57,211 bases of DNA from Alphaproteobacteria bacterium (GCA_024275435.1 JAJRZC010000131.1:1-57211); one strand, 5' to 3'; shown: positions 1-9,039, numbered from the stretch's first letter. Translations and numbers: made by a program. Notes: generated by a model not told the origin, from the sequence alone.

Positions 1-2514
1 GTCGCCGTCGTAATCGCGCGCGAGGGAGACCGTTGCCTGGCCGGTACCGCCATTGCCATCATCTATGACATAGTCGAAGGTCTCCGTCTCCGTTGCGCCG
101 ACGGGCGTTACATCAAGCGTGCCGTTGGCGTTAAGCGCAATGACCGTTCCCGATGCCAGCGTCACCGGATTGCCAACGGAGATCGCAAGCGGTGTGCCGG
201 GATTAGCCGGGTCGATGATCTGGGTAATGGAGAGCGGATCACCATCGGGATCGCTGTCGGCACCGGTGCCGTTTAGAACATCGATATTGACAGGTGTGCC
301 GGCTGTTATGGTGACAGGGCCATCATTGACGGCGATGGGCGCGTCGTTGACGGGCGCAATATTGAAGGTGATGGTGTTTGGTGACTGATCGGTATCCTGG
401 CCGCCATTTGTGACGCCGCCGTCGTCTTTGACCTGGAAAGTGAAACTGCCCAGCCCGTTTCCGTTGAGGTTTGAGGCGGGCGTGAACACCAGGTTTGGAA
501 TCTGCACTGCGGGGATTTCGTCGCCGGCGGTCACAGGTGTTCCATTTAGCGTTAGGACGCCATCGGTGACGTTGGGCAACGTCGATATGATGACAGACTG
601 CAAGGCATTCCCGTCGGGATCTGAGAAGCCAAAGTCTGCAGTGGTGAAAGTATGCGGCGTATCTTCGCTTGCTGCAATGGTATTATCGGTTCCTGAAGGA
701 GCGTCGTTGACGCTTAAAACTGAAATTGTCGAGGTAGCCACGTCGCTGGTGGTGCCGAAGGTTGTGTTGGTTACGGTAACGTCAATATTTCTGTCGGCCG
801 TATCAGGGTCGTTTGATGAGTTTTCGAATGTGATGGCCTGAAGAGCTGTCTGGTAGTCGGCGAGGGAGGCATTGCCGTTAAGCGTGACAGTAATTTCGCC
901 GGCGACCGATGTGTTGATGTTTGCCGTGATGCCTGGGGGGAGCGCACCGACGGTGAGAACATCGCCTGGCTTGGCATTGGTCAATGTAAGCGTGGCGCTT
1001 CCAAGGTTTGCACCCAGTGCTGCGTGTTGATTTATGGAAACATCGGTATCGACAATGGGTACGGCTGCGCCACCTTCTATGAAGGTGCCATTGTAAGCTG
1101 TTCCTATGGCGGTGGAGTCGTTGCCGTCGTTGTCGAGGCCGAGGAGTTGCGTTGTCAGGGGGTTGACGAATGTCAGATCGCCATCGCCGTCATGGGTGAA
1201 ACGTGCCTGGACTCCACTTTGATTGAGATCCAGACGATAGGTGATGTTCCAGGAGGCCACGTTGTTCCAAGTGAAGGAAACGGCCGAACTCAGCTCGCCG
1301 TTTTGGTTCTGTGTTCCGCTGCCCTCGACCAGGCCATTTTGCACAAATATCTGGACATTGCTGACTGTTTCAGTTGCGTAACCTGTCAGTCCGTTGAGAC
1401 TCGGTGAAACGGTTTCTCGCGTGAAGGGATTGCCTCCAACACCGTCAACATCAGCAATGGTGAAGGTTGGGTTTCCGAATGCAAACACGCTTTGGTTGGT
1501 GCCACTTTGGAAGATTTCCCACTTCAGTTCGGCGCTACCTGCACCGGTTAGCTGGAAGAATGGGTCATCACCCTGGGTGCCGAAAAATGGCAGGCCGATA
1601 CTGTTTTCGGATATGACCGTCGCACGAAGGTCGATAGCGACGCCATCTACCAAACCTGCGTTGACCCATAGGGCTGTTGTTCCTGCTGATCCGTTGCCGA
1701 TGACAATGGGGTTGCTGCTGGCTGAGATTGTCATTGGGGCGAGCAGTCCGTGCCATTGCTCAGCGGATATGGTGATACTTTCGATATTGCCGGTTTGGAC
1801 TTCCAGGTCCCAGTCACCGCCCAGTTCGGCAGAGCCGGTGTCGTCGCTGGAGGCGGCGATGTCGGCACCGGTTGCATTGGCGAGGGCATCGACGGCCGTT
1901 AGATCATCGGCAAAGTTACAACCATAGATGAGTATGTCGCCCGCGTCGGTTAATGCGGCGCCGATAATGGCCAGCTCGTCGGCGTGACGTCCTTGAATGG
2001 AATCTGTCGTGACGGTAGTGCTGCCCAAGCGCAACTGGCCTGATTCGCCATGGGAGACGATGTGGATTGCTTCAATACCGGAGCGGCCCTTTAGGTAATG
2101 CGCGATCTGCTGCAAGCCGTCACGACTGGTATCGAGAACAATGACTTCTGAACCGTCTTGAACTGCCTGGGCGATGAGGGCTGGGTCACGAACAGCTCCA
2201 TCAATAAAGACAACACTGCTACTTTGCCCCTGCTCTTGAAGGGTGTTTTCCGATTGCGCCAAAGCTTCTACGAGGGCTTGCACTTCGTTTGCCGAGGTAT
2301 TTGAAGCGGCCGAGGCTTCTGCTGCATCGGGTGCGGCTGCTTCTGATTGTTGCGTAGCTTCAACGGCAGTGGGGATGAGCGCTCCATCAAAAGCGATGCG
2401 TTGCTCCAGAACATGGTGGGAAACCGTTGCGAACAATGGGTCTGTCAAGCCAAGCTCATTTCCTTTGGTCTGTGTTGGAGAGAGTGTGCTTACGTGATTG
2501 TTGCGCGGTTTCAT
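1..2514 (-). CDS. DUF4347/cadherin-like giant surface protein (3' end outside window)
   Basis: The reading frame is open for 838 codons from an ATG at 2514 to the window edge, so the C-terminus is missing. A clear ribosome site (GAGGGG, 7-nt spacer) precedes the ATG. Residues about 80-240 form a DUF4347 domain, with VVFIDGAV, VIVLDTSRDG, AIHIVSHGESG, ADELAIIGAALTDAGDILIYGCN and IAASSDDTGSAELGGDW. The rest consists of repeated Ig/cadherin-like modules with SVNDAP, DPDGNAL and VNDAPIAVNDGP junctions and many acidic calcium-type loops. There is no N-terminal Sec signal, as in RTX and LapA-type adhesins that are exported using C-terminal signals. The gene lies downstream, on the same strand, of four export genes, which suggests it is their substrate. 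The 223-bp upstream gap is AT-rich and may hold its own promoter. Family assignment is by eye. Confidence 0.85.
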   Translation of the reverse strand, partial: MKPRNNHVSTLSPTQTKGNELGLTDPLFATVSHHVLEQRIAFDGALIPTAVEATQQSEAAAPDAAEASAASNTSANEVQALVEALAQSENTLQEQGQSSSVVFIDGAVRDPALIAQAVQDGSEVIVLDTSRDGLQQIAHYLKGRSGIEAIHIVSHGESGQLRLGSTTVTTDSIQGRHADELAIIGAALTDAGDILIYGCNFADDLTAVDALANATGADIAASSDDTGSAELGGDWDLEVQTGNIESITISAEQWHGLLAPMTISASSNPIVIGNGSAGTTALWVNAGLVDGVAIDLRATVISENSIGLPFFGTQGDDPFFQLTGAGSAELKWEIFQSGTNQSVFAFGNPTFTIADVDGVGGNPFTRETVSPSLNGLTGYATETVSNVQIFVQNGLVEGSGTQNQNGELSSAVSFTWNNVASWNITYRLDLNQSGVQARFTHDGDGDLTFVNPLTTQLLGLDNDGNDSTAIGTAYNGTFIEGGAAVPIVDTDVSINQHAALGANLGSATLTLTNAKPGDVLTVGALPPGITANINTSVAGEITVTLNGNASLADYQTALQAITFENSSNDPDTADRNIDVTVTNTTFGTTSDVATSTISVLSVNDAPSGTDNTIAASEDTPHTFTTADFGFSDPDGNALQSVIISTLPNVTDGVLTLNGTPVTAGDEIPAVQIPNLVFTPASNLNGNGLGSFTFQVKDDGGVTNGGQDTDQSPNTITFNIAPVNDAPIAVNDGPVTITAGTPVNIDVLNGTGADSDPDGDPLSITQIIDPANPGTPLAISVGNPVTLASGTVIALNANGTLDVTPVGATETETFDYVIDDGNGGTGQATVSLARDYDGD

Positions 2515-2737
2515 TCTTGGGCCCCTCAACCTTAATTGCACAGATGCCATCTTTGATTGACATTGTGCTTTACTGCAATCTACGGTTGATTTTGCCTTTG
2601 ACTGGTTACTTTTCTGTAAATCCTGTTATTTTACTTGCTCCCCTTGTGATAGATATTATTTTTACACTATTTTTACTTGGATTAACACTTGTTGACACTT
2701 GATTGATCCTCAATTTTTCAGTTGGCTCTACTTGGTG

Positions 2738-4888
2738 TTATGCGCCGCTTTCGCGTACCAAAACTGCCAGAACCTGTCTCCAAAGCCGTGCAAGGATGCT
2801 CTGCGGACTTCCTTCTAAGTGGACTAGACCGCGAACTGTGTGACTTAGAGGTTGATTGATCGAGTCTGTGTGCATCGTGGCCAGAAATTGCGCGGATACG
2901 GGAACCAAACTGCCTTGTACTTCCTGCCTTGTTGCTATGGAGCCGCCATGAACAGAGGCCAGATCAGGATAGGAAAGAGCAGCTGTACCTGATCGAAGCA
3001 CGGAATAAAGACTGACTTTAATAGCTGGCAACAGCGGATCATCTGGAATGAATTTTCCCTCGGCTCCTGAATGCACACGTGAGATGTCCGCTTGAGCAAT
3101 GTAACCGTTGATGACCCACTTCGCGCGTGCACCAACAAGCGCAATTCTTTCCCGCTTCGAGATCCAACGGCCTTTGTGAAGAAGTGGATTTTGTTCAATT
3201 ACCGTGCCTGACATTGGCGCCCGAATGAAAAGTTCTGAACTTTCCGTTTCCAGACCTTGGGCCTTTGTTTTCAAACTCATAAGTTCCCGCTTCAAAACCA
3301 GAGTTTCAGCACGATCGTGTTGATCGGCCATGCGTCGCGATAAACGCAGTTCGATTTCTCGCATGCGTACTCTTGTCAGTTCCATCTCTCTTGTTAGTTC
3401 AGGCACCTGCAGCACCAAAATGATTTCTCCCTGTTTTATGGGATCACCTTGTCGCTTCAAGACTTCTTGAATTTTTGCGGGTCGGCTTGGGTAAATCTGT
3501 TTGACATCATCTGCCGTTAAAAGAGCCGGAATTTCTACCCGTGTTGACCATGGAAAGGCCAACAAGGCGAAGAGCGCTATAAAAACTGCGACGCTTACGA
3601 AGGTGCGCTTGCGCGCAAAAATTTCTTTTCGCATGGCTATCCATTCCTTGATTTCACTCCAGATTGGTTTTGCGATGAAAAATAAGATTTCTATGACAAA
3701 CAGAATGATCCCCAGCACCTTGAAAAAGAAAGTGTATACGAGTAACGCGATGCCGATGAATAGAAGCAGGCGATAGACCCAGGTGGCCCAGGCGTAAACA
3801 ATCAGTATCTTGTGAAGTCTAGGGGGGAATACTTCGGGAACAGGGGCCTTGAGATTGAACAACACTTCACGCAGGTGCCAACGTGCCAAAGCGAATGCGC
3901 GCGGCTGCAAATGTTCTACTTTCAAGTAATCTGAGAGTAGGTAGTAGCCATCAAAGCGCATGAAGGGATTAAGGTTGATAGCAAGACTCATAATCCAACC
4001 AACTGTGGCGATGGCGAATGCGAGACTTTTCAGGGGCCCTTCGGGCAAAAATGCCCATGTAAAGGTTGCTATGGCGGCCAAGGAAAGTTCCAGTAAAATT
4101 CCCGCGGCATCAATGTGTAGTCGTTGGTTGTTATTTTTCAGGCGCCAAGAATCTGTGACGTCTGTGTAAAGGAGCGGGGTCAACAGCATGAAGGCTATTC
4201 CGAGAGAGGCCACGCGGCACCCGTAGTTTACGCAAACATAAGCATGGGCCAACTCATGAAGCGCCTTTACCAGACCAAGGGCGATGGCAAATGTTATAAC
4301 TCCTTCAATGGTGAATGCGTGCTGAAAAGTTGTGAGGAATGCGTCCCATTGCCGGGAGACAAGATACAATCCTGTCACTCCCAGAACGATGACCAGAAAG
4401 GCGGCGGTGCGCGACATAAATGGTCGGGCCAGAGGCAAGGTGGCTTCAAGAAACCTCTGGGGACGAAATATCGGTATCTTAAAAAAGAGATAGCTGTGAA
4501 CAAGCCGGGAGGCAACTTTTTTCCTAGAGCGTTCACGTCGTTGGGCCAGTGCACGCCAATCCCCGTCTTGCGTGTGATCCAACAACTCGGAGCGTTCGAG
4601 AAAGCTGAGAACACGCTTGATGGCTCCTCGATCCATAGAAAGAGAGAATGAATCCCAGGCTTTGCGTTTCCAGTCTTCCAAACTAGCGCTTTGATTGAGA
4701 AGGGATATTAACTCGAAGGTACTTCGGTCGATTTGAATAAACCTATGTCGAAGAGGATCATAAATAAGACGGTCTGCGCTGCCGCCGCGAGCGACCTTGT
4801 TATCGACAAGCTCCAGATCATCGCGCAACCTTGGTAACGGTTGCTCCGGTTGCTGGGCTTGCTGGGCTTGCTGGGCTTGCGCCGTCAT
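2738..4888 (-). CDS. M50-family membrane metalloprotease fused to HlyD-type adaptor domain
   Basis: This 716-residue protein appears to join a site-2-protease-like membrane core to a HlyD-type periplasmic adaptor. It begins with a Q/A-rich run and a soluble domain (about 25-120) like those of putative peptide zinc metalloproteases. Next comes a multi-pass membrane region with the zinc motif HELAH (H211, E212, H215) and the distal ligand motif NPFMRFDGYY (D313). After further membrane segments (about 365-440) there is a lipoyl/coiled-coil/beta-barrel region, with the hallmark IRAPMSGTVIE. The start at 4888 gives an ATGA overlap with the preceding gene; an in-frame ATG at 4900 is the alternative. 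The motifs look intact, so peptidase activity is possible, but the substrate is unknown. The context suggests maturation or export of the DUF4347 protein. Confidence 0.85.
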   Translation of the reverse strand: MTAQAQQAQQAQQPEQPLPRLRDDLELVDNKVARGGSADRLIYDPLRHRFIQIDRSTFELISLLNQSASLEDWKRKAWDSFSLSMDRGAIKRVLSFLERSELLDHTQDGDWRALAQRRERSRKKVASRLVHSYLFFKIPIFRPQRFLEATLPLARPFMSRTAAFLVIVLGVTGLYLVSRQWDAFLTTFQHAFTIEGVITFAIALGLVKALHELAHAYVCVNYGCRVASLGIAFMLLTPLLYTDVTDSWRLKNNNQRLHIDAAGILLELSLAAIATFTWAFLPEGPLKSLAFAIATVGWIMSLAINLNPFMRFDGYYLLSDYLKVEHLQPRAFALARWHLREVLFNLKAPVPEVFPPRLHKILIVYAWATWVYRLLLFIGIALLVYTFFFKVLGIILFVIEILFFIAKPIWSEIKEWIAMRKEIFARKRTFVSVAVFIALFALLAFPWSTRVEIPALLTADDVKQIYPSRPAKIQEVLKRQGDPIKQGEIILVLQVPELTREMELTRVRMREIELRLSRRMADQHDRAETLVLKRELMSLKTKAQGLETESSELFIRAPMSGTVIEQNPLLHKGRWISKRERIALVGARAKWVINGYIAQADISRVHSGAEGKFIPDDPLLPAIKVSLYSVLRSGTAALSYPDLASVHGGSIATRQEVQGSLVPVSAQFLATMHTDSINQPLSHTVRGLVHLEGSPQSILARLWRQVLAVLVRESGA
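4850..4880. repeat. 9-bp tandem repeat inside the M50-HlyD gene
   Basis: TTGCTGGGC occurs three times in tandem and is followed by a partial copy (TTGC). On the coding strand it encodes repeated Ala-Gln-Gln near residues 4-13 of the M50-HlyD protein. The unit is a multiple of three, so copy-number change would alter protein length without a frameshift. Confidence 0.9.
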
Positions 4889-6357
4889 ATTCCGAACCAT
4901 TGTCGAAGTGCGGATATTGGTTTGCGAAAGAGATAAAAACCAAGTGAAACCTTGTCGCCAAATATCTGAGCTGTGCCGCGAACACCCAAGCGCGGGGGTT
5001 GGCGATCTTTATCATCCAATTTTGCCACCGCCTTAAAGGCGAGTGTATCGGAAGCTGTTTTTTTTGCTTCGTAGTCTGCTCGTAGTATGGTCGCCGAGAT
5101 GGGCTTTAGTGGACTTGAATCCAGGTACAGCGTCACAGGTGCTCCGTCGCTCAAGATAAGTGAATCACCAAGAGGGACTTCAATTTGAACTTCAACTTGA
5201 TCGGGGTTGGCTATTTGCAGAATACGTTCGCCAATGGTCAAGGGTGTTCCAAGTAATTCCTTCTTGTTGGAGAAGATGGCAATACCGGACCTCTCGGCAA
5301 TTATGCGGCTGTTTGCAGCCAGGTCACGTGCGAAATCTCGTTCGGCGGTTTTCAGTTCCAGTTGTGCGCGGGCAATGCCGAGGTCGTGGCGCCCGCGCCG
5401 GTCGGAAAATGCAAGCTGAGAAGCGCGTTTCAGACGTGCACTGGCGACGAAGACTTCCCGCTCAGCCAATTCCAACTGGTTTTTCAAGGTTGTGTTTTCA
5501 AAAGTAACGAGAAGATCTCCTTTGGCTATGGGCGAGTTGGGCTCGATAAGGATGTCTTTTATGACCCCATCAATTGGGGCTGCCACGATGAATGGGTCGG
5601 CGGGAACGATTTCCATGGGCGCCAGGGTGGTCATGGGTACGGGAATTGCGAGGGCGAGGCTGCAAGCCAGAATGATCAGCCAGGACGTGGCTCGCGGCAG
5701 CCCTCTTGGGCCTTTGTAACGCGCGGCAAGCAGAGAGATCCAGGCGTGCTCAAAAGCTCCCGCCAACCTTCCAGCGACGATGAGATCAGGTTGAACCCAT
5801 TCTTTTTCGCGGGCCAAGAGCATGCCACCGATTTTGTCGCCATTTCGGGACGTGAATGGAAGCCAGCACATGGCGTGAAACGGGTAGTTCTTCTTGAGAT
5901 CGGAATATTCATTGGACAAAGAGGATGTGTCGAACACCTGGGGGGTTTGATCTTTATTGACCTTAGTGATGCGCGTACAAAGTCGTTCCAGTGTATCAAT
6001 TAATGGAACTGTGCGATCCACTGTTGTTAACCCGGTGACGGCAACCAGCTTCATCTTGGAACGCCTTTGGTTTTGAAAGACAAACCCTTGTCGCGCAGCT
6101 GTTAATTTTGGTGTCTGATTGGCAATAATGTAGTGCAGATCACTCAAGGCTTGTGCGTCTCGAGCTTCTCTTTCAACTTCGAGAAGAGAAATCAAACCAT
6201 GGCCGGCGTCCGCCTGAACCGGCAATTGCGTGTTGATTGATTTTTTTATGCGTCGTTTTTCTTTTCGCGGTGTTTGGGTATTTTTCTTTGGTGGTTCTGC
6301 TGGTCGGCTTGATGTGTGGGGGGGGGTTGGCCGCCGTGACTTTTGAAGCATCGCCAT
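4885..6357 (-). CDS. GAF-domain/HlyD-type membrane fusion chimera
   Basis: The protein has about 490 residues. A basic, proline-rich N-terminus (about 1-45) leads into a GAF-like soluble domain (about 65-215, with SKMKLVAVTGLTTVDR and FHAMCWLPF). A single membrane helix follows (about 224-243), then a periplasmic HlyD adaptor with a split lipoyl domain (PIDGVIKDILIEPNSPIAKGDLL), a helical hairpin and a beta-barrel. A cytosolic GAF domain on a membrane fusion protein is unusual and suggests signal-gated export. The start is uncertain: ATG at 6357 is used here and TTG at 6366 is upstream; neither has a strong ribosome site. Its stop overlaps the M50-HlyD start. A nine-base C tract lies within the first 15 codons. 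Confidence 0.8.
   Translation of the reverse strand: MAMLQKSRRPTPPHTSSRPAEPPKKNTQTPRKEKRRIKKSINTQLPVQADAGHGLISLLEVEREARDAQALSDLHYIIANQTPKLTAARQGFVFQNQRRSKMKLVAVTGLTTVDRTVPLIDTLERLCTRITKVNKDQTPQVFDTSSLSNEYSDLKKNYPFHAMCWLPFTSRNGDKIGGMLLAREKEWVQPDLIVAGRLAGAFEHAWISLLAARYKGPRGLPRATSWLIILACSLALAIPVPMTTLAPMEIVPADPFIVAAPIDGVIKDILIEPNSPIAKGDLLVTFENTTLKNQLELAEREVFVASARLKRASQLAFSDRRGRHDLGIARAQLELKTAERDFARDLAANSRIIAERSGIAIFSNKKELLGTPLTIGERILQIANPDQVEVQIEVPLGDSLILSDGAPVTLYLDSSPLKPISATILRADYEAKKTASDTLAFKAVAKLDDKDRQPPRLGVRGTAQIFGDKVSLGFYLFRKPISALRQWFGI
6318..6326. repeat. Nine-base G/C homopolymer in the 5' coding region of GAF-HlyD
   Basis: There is an uninterrupted run of nine G on the plus strand, which is nine C on the coding strand. 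It codes for the Thr-Pro-Pro part of an N-terminal Pro-rich stretch. A one-base slip would frameshift almost the whole gene. Confidence 0.9.
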
Positions 6358-6402
6358 TTGATACAAATTTCGTTGCTGTGACTTTTGGACCTGACACGTT
6401 TC

Positions 6403-7245
6403 TCACCCCCCTTGATAGGGAAAGCTAGCTGTTCCACTCATTCCAGCTCGTAGAGCTGGGGCCGGCTTCAAGAACTGCCCTGTCAAAGTTATTGTTTGAG
6501 ATACGGGATCAACAGCGGCACCAATGCGTTTTACTTTGGCGTTGTATTCCTTTTGAGTCTCGTCGATCTTGAAGCTGAAACTCGTTCCCTCTTCCAGCCA
6601 TACGAGCCAGACCGATGGCACAATAAGCTGCAACTCCATCTCATCGGTACCAAGTATCTCTAAAATTGGTTTTCCCGATACGGGCGTTTCGTGCTCGTGG
6701 ATTGCAAGCGTGCTTATACGGCCATCAAAAGGTGCCATGATCTTGCATCGCTGCAAACGAAGCTCCAGCGCCCTTGCATCGTGAGATGCGCGATCGGCTC
6801 GTGCGCGCGAAACTTCCAGGTCACGTTTTCCAGCAGCACCGCGACGAAGAAGATACTCATTGCCTTCCAATTGAACAGCCATTTCGCGGTGCGTGGCTTT
6901 TAAGGATTGAAGTTCGGCATATTGCCTACGGCAATCGAAGGCAATAAGCAGATCACCTCTTTTGAAACTATCACCTTCGCGATAGACGACCTTTGAAACC
7001 GCGGCTTCCAGGTCAGTTGTGAATACTGCTTTGTTGACGGCTGCTAAGATTCCACGAATTTAAATTTGTGAGCTTGCCATTGTTATTCTGGATTGCCTGT
7101 CGTGAACGACAGGGTCTGCAACGGCATGCAACGAGAATAGAGCTACCAAAAAAATGAATGCAAGGCCTGAGGTTGTCACTGTGACAACCGGAAAAGAAAA
7201 TGAGTTTTGGAAAGCGTGCTTTTTGCTGACATAATCAAAAGACAT
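6403..7245 (-). pseudogene. RND/HlyD-type periplasmic adaptor, interrupted by an in-frame TAA
   Basis: The downstream part (6403-7059) is a good periplasmic adaptor: a lipoyl half (VVYREGDSFKRGDLLIAFDC), a coiled coil, the second half (IMAPFDGRIS) and a beta-barrel ending RAGMSGTASFPY. No ATG, GTG or TTG precedes the lipoyl domain after the stop; the first Met (6882) lies inside the coiled coil. The same frame continues upstream of the TAA at 7060-7062. It supplies a plausible export signal: Met at 7245, then a hydrophobic stretch ending LHAVA before DPVVHD. One nonsense codon therefore separates signal peptide and mature protein (SSQI-stop-IRGILAAVN); a CAA-to-TAA change would explain it. 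The frame is also open up to an ATG at 7353. Either the gene is newly inactivated, the codon is read through, or the base is a sequencing error. Confidence 0.75.
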
Positions 7246-7374
7246 CAATTCGATTCTATATGAATTGCTGTGACCGCAGATATTAGAGAACGCCCTTCCC
7301 CAATATTCCGCGGCCACTCCCCCGCCGAAATATTTCATCAATTCTTGATCCAATTTCTTGCGTCCAAGCCAGCA

Positions 7375-8898
7375 TTATTTTGTTATACTGGCCGTCCACA
7401 TCCTCTCTTGAATGTAACTGCGATCTATTCTTCGTCCCCGCAAAGATGCTGCAATTTCGCTGATACTCATTTCGCTGGTTTCTGAGATGGATAGAGGATC
7501 AAGACCCATGGAAGCCAAGATATTTGCGTAACCGTTTTGAACGTCGGCGAAAGCAATATCGTATTTGGCTTCGGCCACCAGGGTGTTGAGTTCTTCCCGG
7601 ATCAAGGTTTGTTCACTTACCCGATCGGCGGCTGCTTCAACTCTGATCTGATTGACAAGCCGACGTTGAACGGAGCGGTACTCTCGGGCGGTCTTAAGTT
7701 CTCGTGTGAGATGGTAAAACCGGACCCGACTTACATGCACCTGCGTCATCACCGCCATGGTGAGAGCGAGGCCGCGCTGCTCAAGCAGGCGTTCTTGAGA
7801 GTGAATCACCTCACGTTTTGCCGGCATCTGGAAAACTTTCAGAAGATTCCAGCTCGCCTTCGCGCCAATGCTCAGCCAATGCTTGTTATAGAGGAAATCG
7901 TTACTGTCGTAGTTTCCACCGGCAACTAACTGTGCGCCGGGTAGGAGTTCCAACCAGGCTGCATGGAGCTCTTGCTGGTTTATGCGTAGTTTATACAGGT
8001 TCTCACGGACTTCCGGTCTGTTGTTAAGCGCGATCTCGATCATCTCTGGCACGGCTAGATTAACGGTAGGCACGCGTGGCTTTCGGCTTGGCACAACGAG
8101 AGAGAACCTTGTGCCAGGCTTTAAGTTCATCAATGCTCCGAGCTGCGACTTGGCAATTGAGAGTTCTCTTCTCAGCTCCTGCAATGTGCGCTTCACTTCG
8201 ATGAGTTCGCGCTCGTATGTTAAAGCCGTTATGCGGGAAGTTTCTCCGCTTTGGGATACGTTTCGGGCGGCTTCGAGAGCATGGCGCGTGCGTGCTTCCA
8301 GCCCCCTGACCTTGGAGACGAGACGCTCGGCGCTTACTGCGCGCCAATAAGCGGTGCGGACGTCCTCTATGATACGCTGCGCAGCTTTGCGGCGTATCTC
8401 TTCTGCTATGAGGACCTTGTCGGCTGCCTGACGGGCACGAATGTAGGACAGGCCAAAATCCAAGATGTTCCAGGAGAATGAAATGTCGGCTGTATCGAGG
8501 GCCCGTTCCTGTGAAGTGGAAGCACCGAAGTTTTGAGAGTTTGTGATGACGTTAAAGCTGCTGGAAGCGTTTTGATTGTCGCGTTCAGTGTAACCGGTGT
8601 TGGCAACCACATTAGGAAGCAACTCAAAATGCGATAGGTCCAGCTCAGATATGCGTAAAGCCTGCTGATAGATCTCCACTTGATGATCGAGGTTGTATTT
8701 TAGCGCTCGAGCCATGGCTTGGTAGAGACCAATCGGGCCACGAATTGGCTCTTGGTCCATGTCGACGTTGGCGAGGCGGTCCGCCGTCACATAGGAAATC
8801 TCGACGTCATCAATAGGCATTGGAACAATAGCGCATCCAGATAACAAGGCGAGCGCCAGTGCTGCGGGCACAGCACGAGTGACACATGAACTGATCAT
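7375..8898 (-). CDS. TolC-family outer-membrane lipoprotein
   Basis: A 507-residue outer-membrane efflux protein forming the outer channel of the export system. The N-terminus has a lipoprotein signal (lipobox LLSGC, Cys22). Two outer-membrane-efflux repeats follow, with long helices and typical segments such as ADISFSWNILDFGLSYIRARQAADK and HWLSIGAKASWNLLKVF. Length and layout match TolC/CusC-type lipoproteins. The ATG at 8898 has an excellent ribosome site (GAGGGG, 5-nt spacer). It is the first gene of the minus-strand export cluster, followed by the interrupted adaptor, GAF-HlyD, M50-HlyD and the giant protein, so it is probably the first gene of an operon. A second use as outer channel for other efflux pumps, including the CusAB pair that lacks its own, is possible. 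Confidence 0.9.
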   Translation of the reverse strand: MISSCVTRAVPAALALALLSGCAIVPMPIDDVEISYVTADRLANVDMDQEPIRGPIGLYQAMARALKYNLDHQVEIYQQALRISELDLSHFELLPNVVANTGYTERDNQNASSSFNVITNSQNFGASTSQERALDTADISFSWNILDFGLSYIRARQAADKVLIAEEIRRKAAQRIIEDVRTAYWRAVSAERLVSKVRGLEARTRHALEAARNVSQSGETSRITALTYERELIEVKRTLQELRRELSIAKSQLGALMNLKPGTRFSLVVPSRKPRVPTVNLAVPEMIEIALNNRPEVRENLYKLRINQQELHAAWLELLPGAQLVAGGNYDSNDFLYNKHWLSIGAKASWNLLKVFQMPAKREVIHSQERLLEQRGLALTMAVMTQVHVSRVRFYHLTRELKTAREYRSVQRRLVNQIRVEAAADRVSEQTLIREELNTLVAEAKYDIAFADVQNGYANILASMGLDPLSISETSEMSISEIAASLRGRRIDRSYIQERMWTASITK

Positions 8899-8982
8899 TG
8901 GAACCCCTCAAAGAATCGAAAAACGTTCGGGGCGCCAACGCGGAAATATGACCGCGCCCTTTGGTTGTTTATTTCCCTTATG

Positions 8983-9039
8983 CTCGTTATGGTTGTGTAT
9001 CTCGGCGTGTGCCACTTGTCTAGCACTCGCTATGGTTGT
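8983..9039. promoter_or_regulatory. Paired 14-bp direct repeats upstream of the export operon
   Basis: CTCG(T/C)TATGGTTGT occurs at 8983-8996 and 9026-9039, 43 bp apart (about four helical turns), in the 238-bp gap between the TolC gene and bluB. The spacing suits a regulator binding two sites on one DNA face. No clear promoter boxes were recognised, so the regulatory role is inferred. Confidence 0.35.

Noticed and set aside
119-841. Plus-strand open frames (89 and 143 codons) inside the giant protein gene
   Set aside because: They are antisense to the DUF4347/cadherin-like frame, which is open over the full 2514 bp and has clear motifs.
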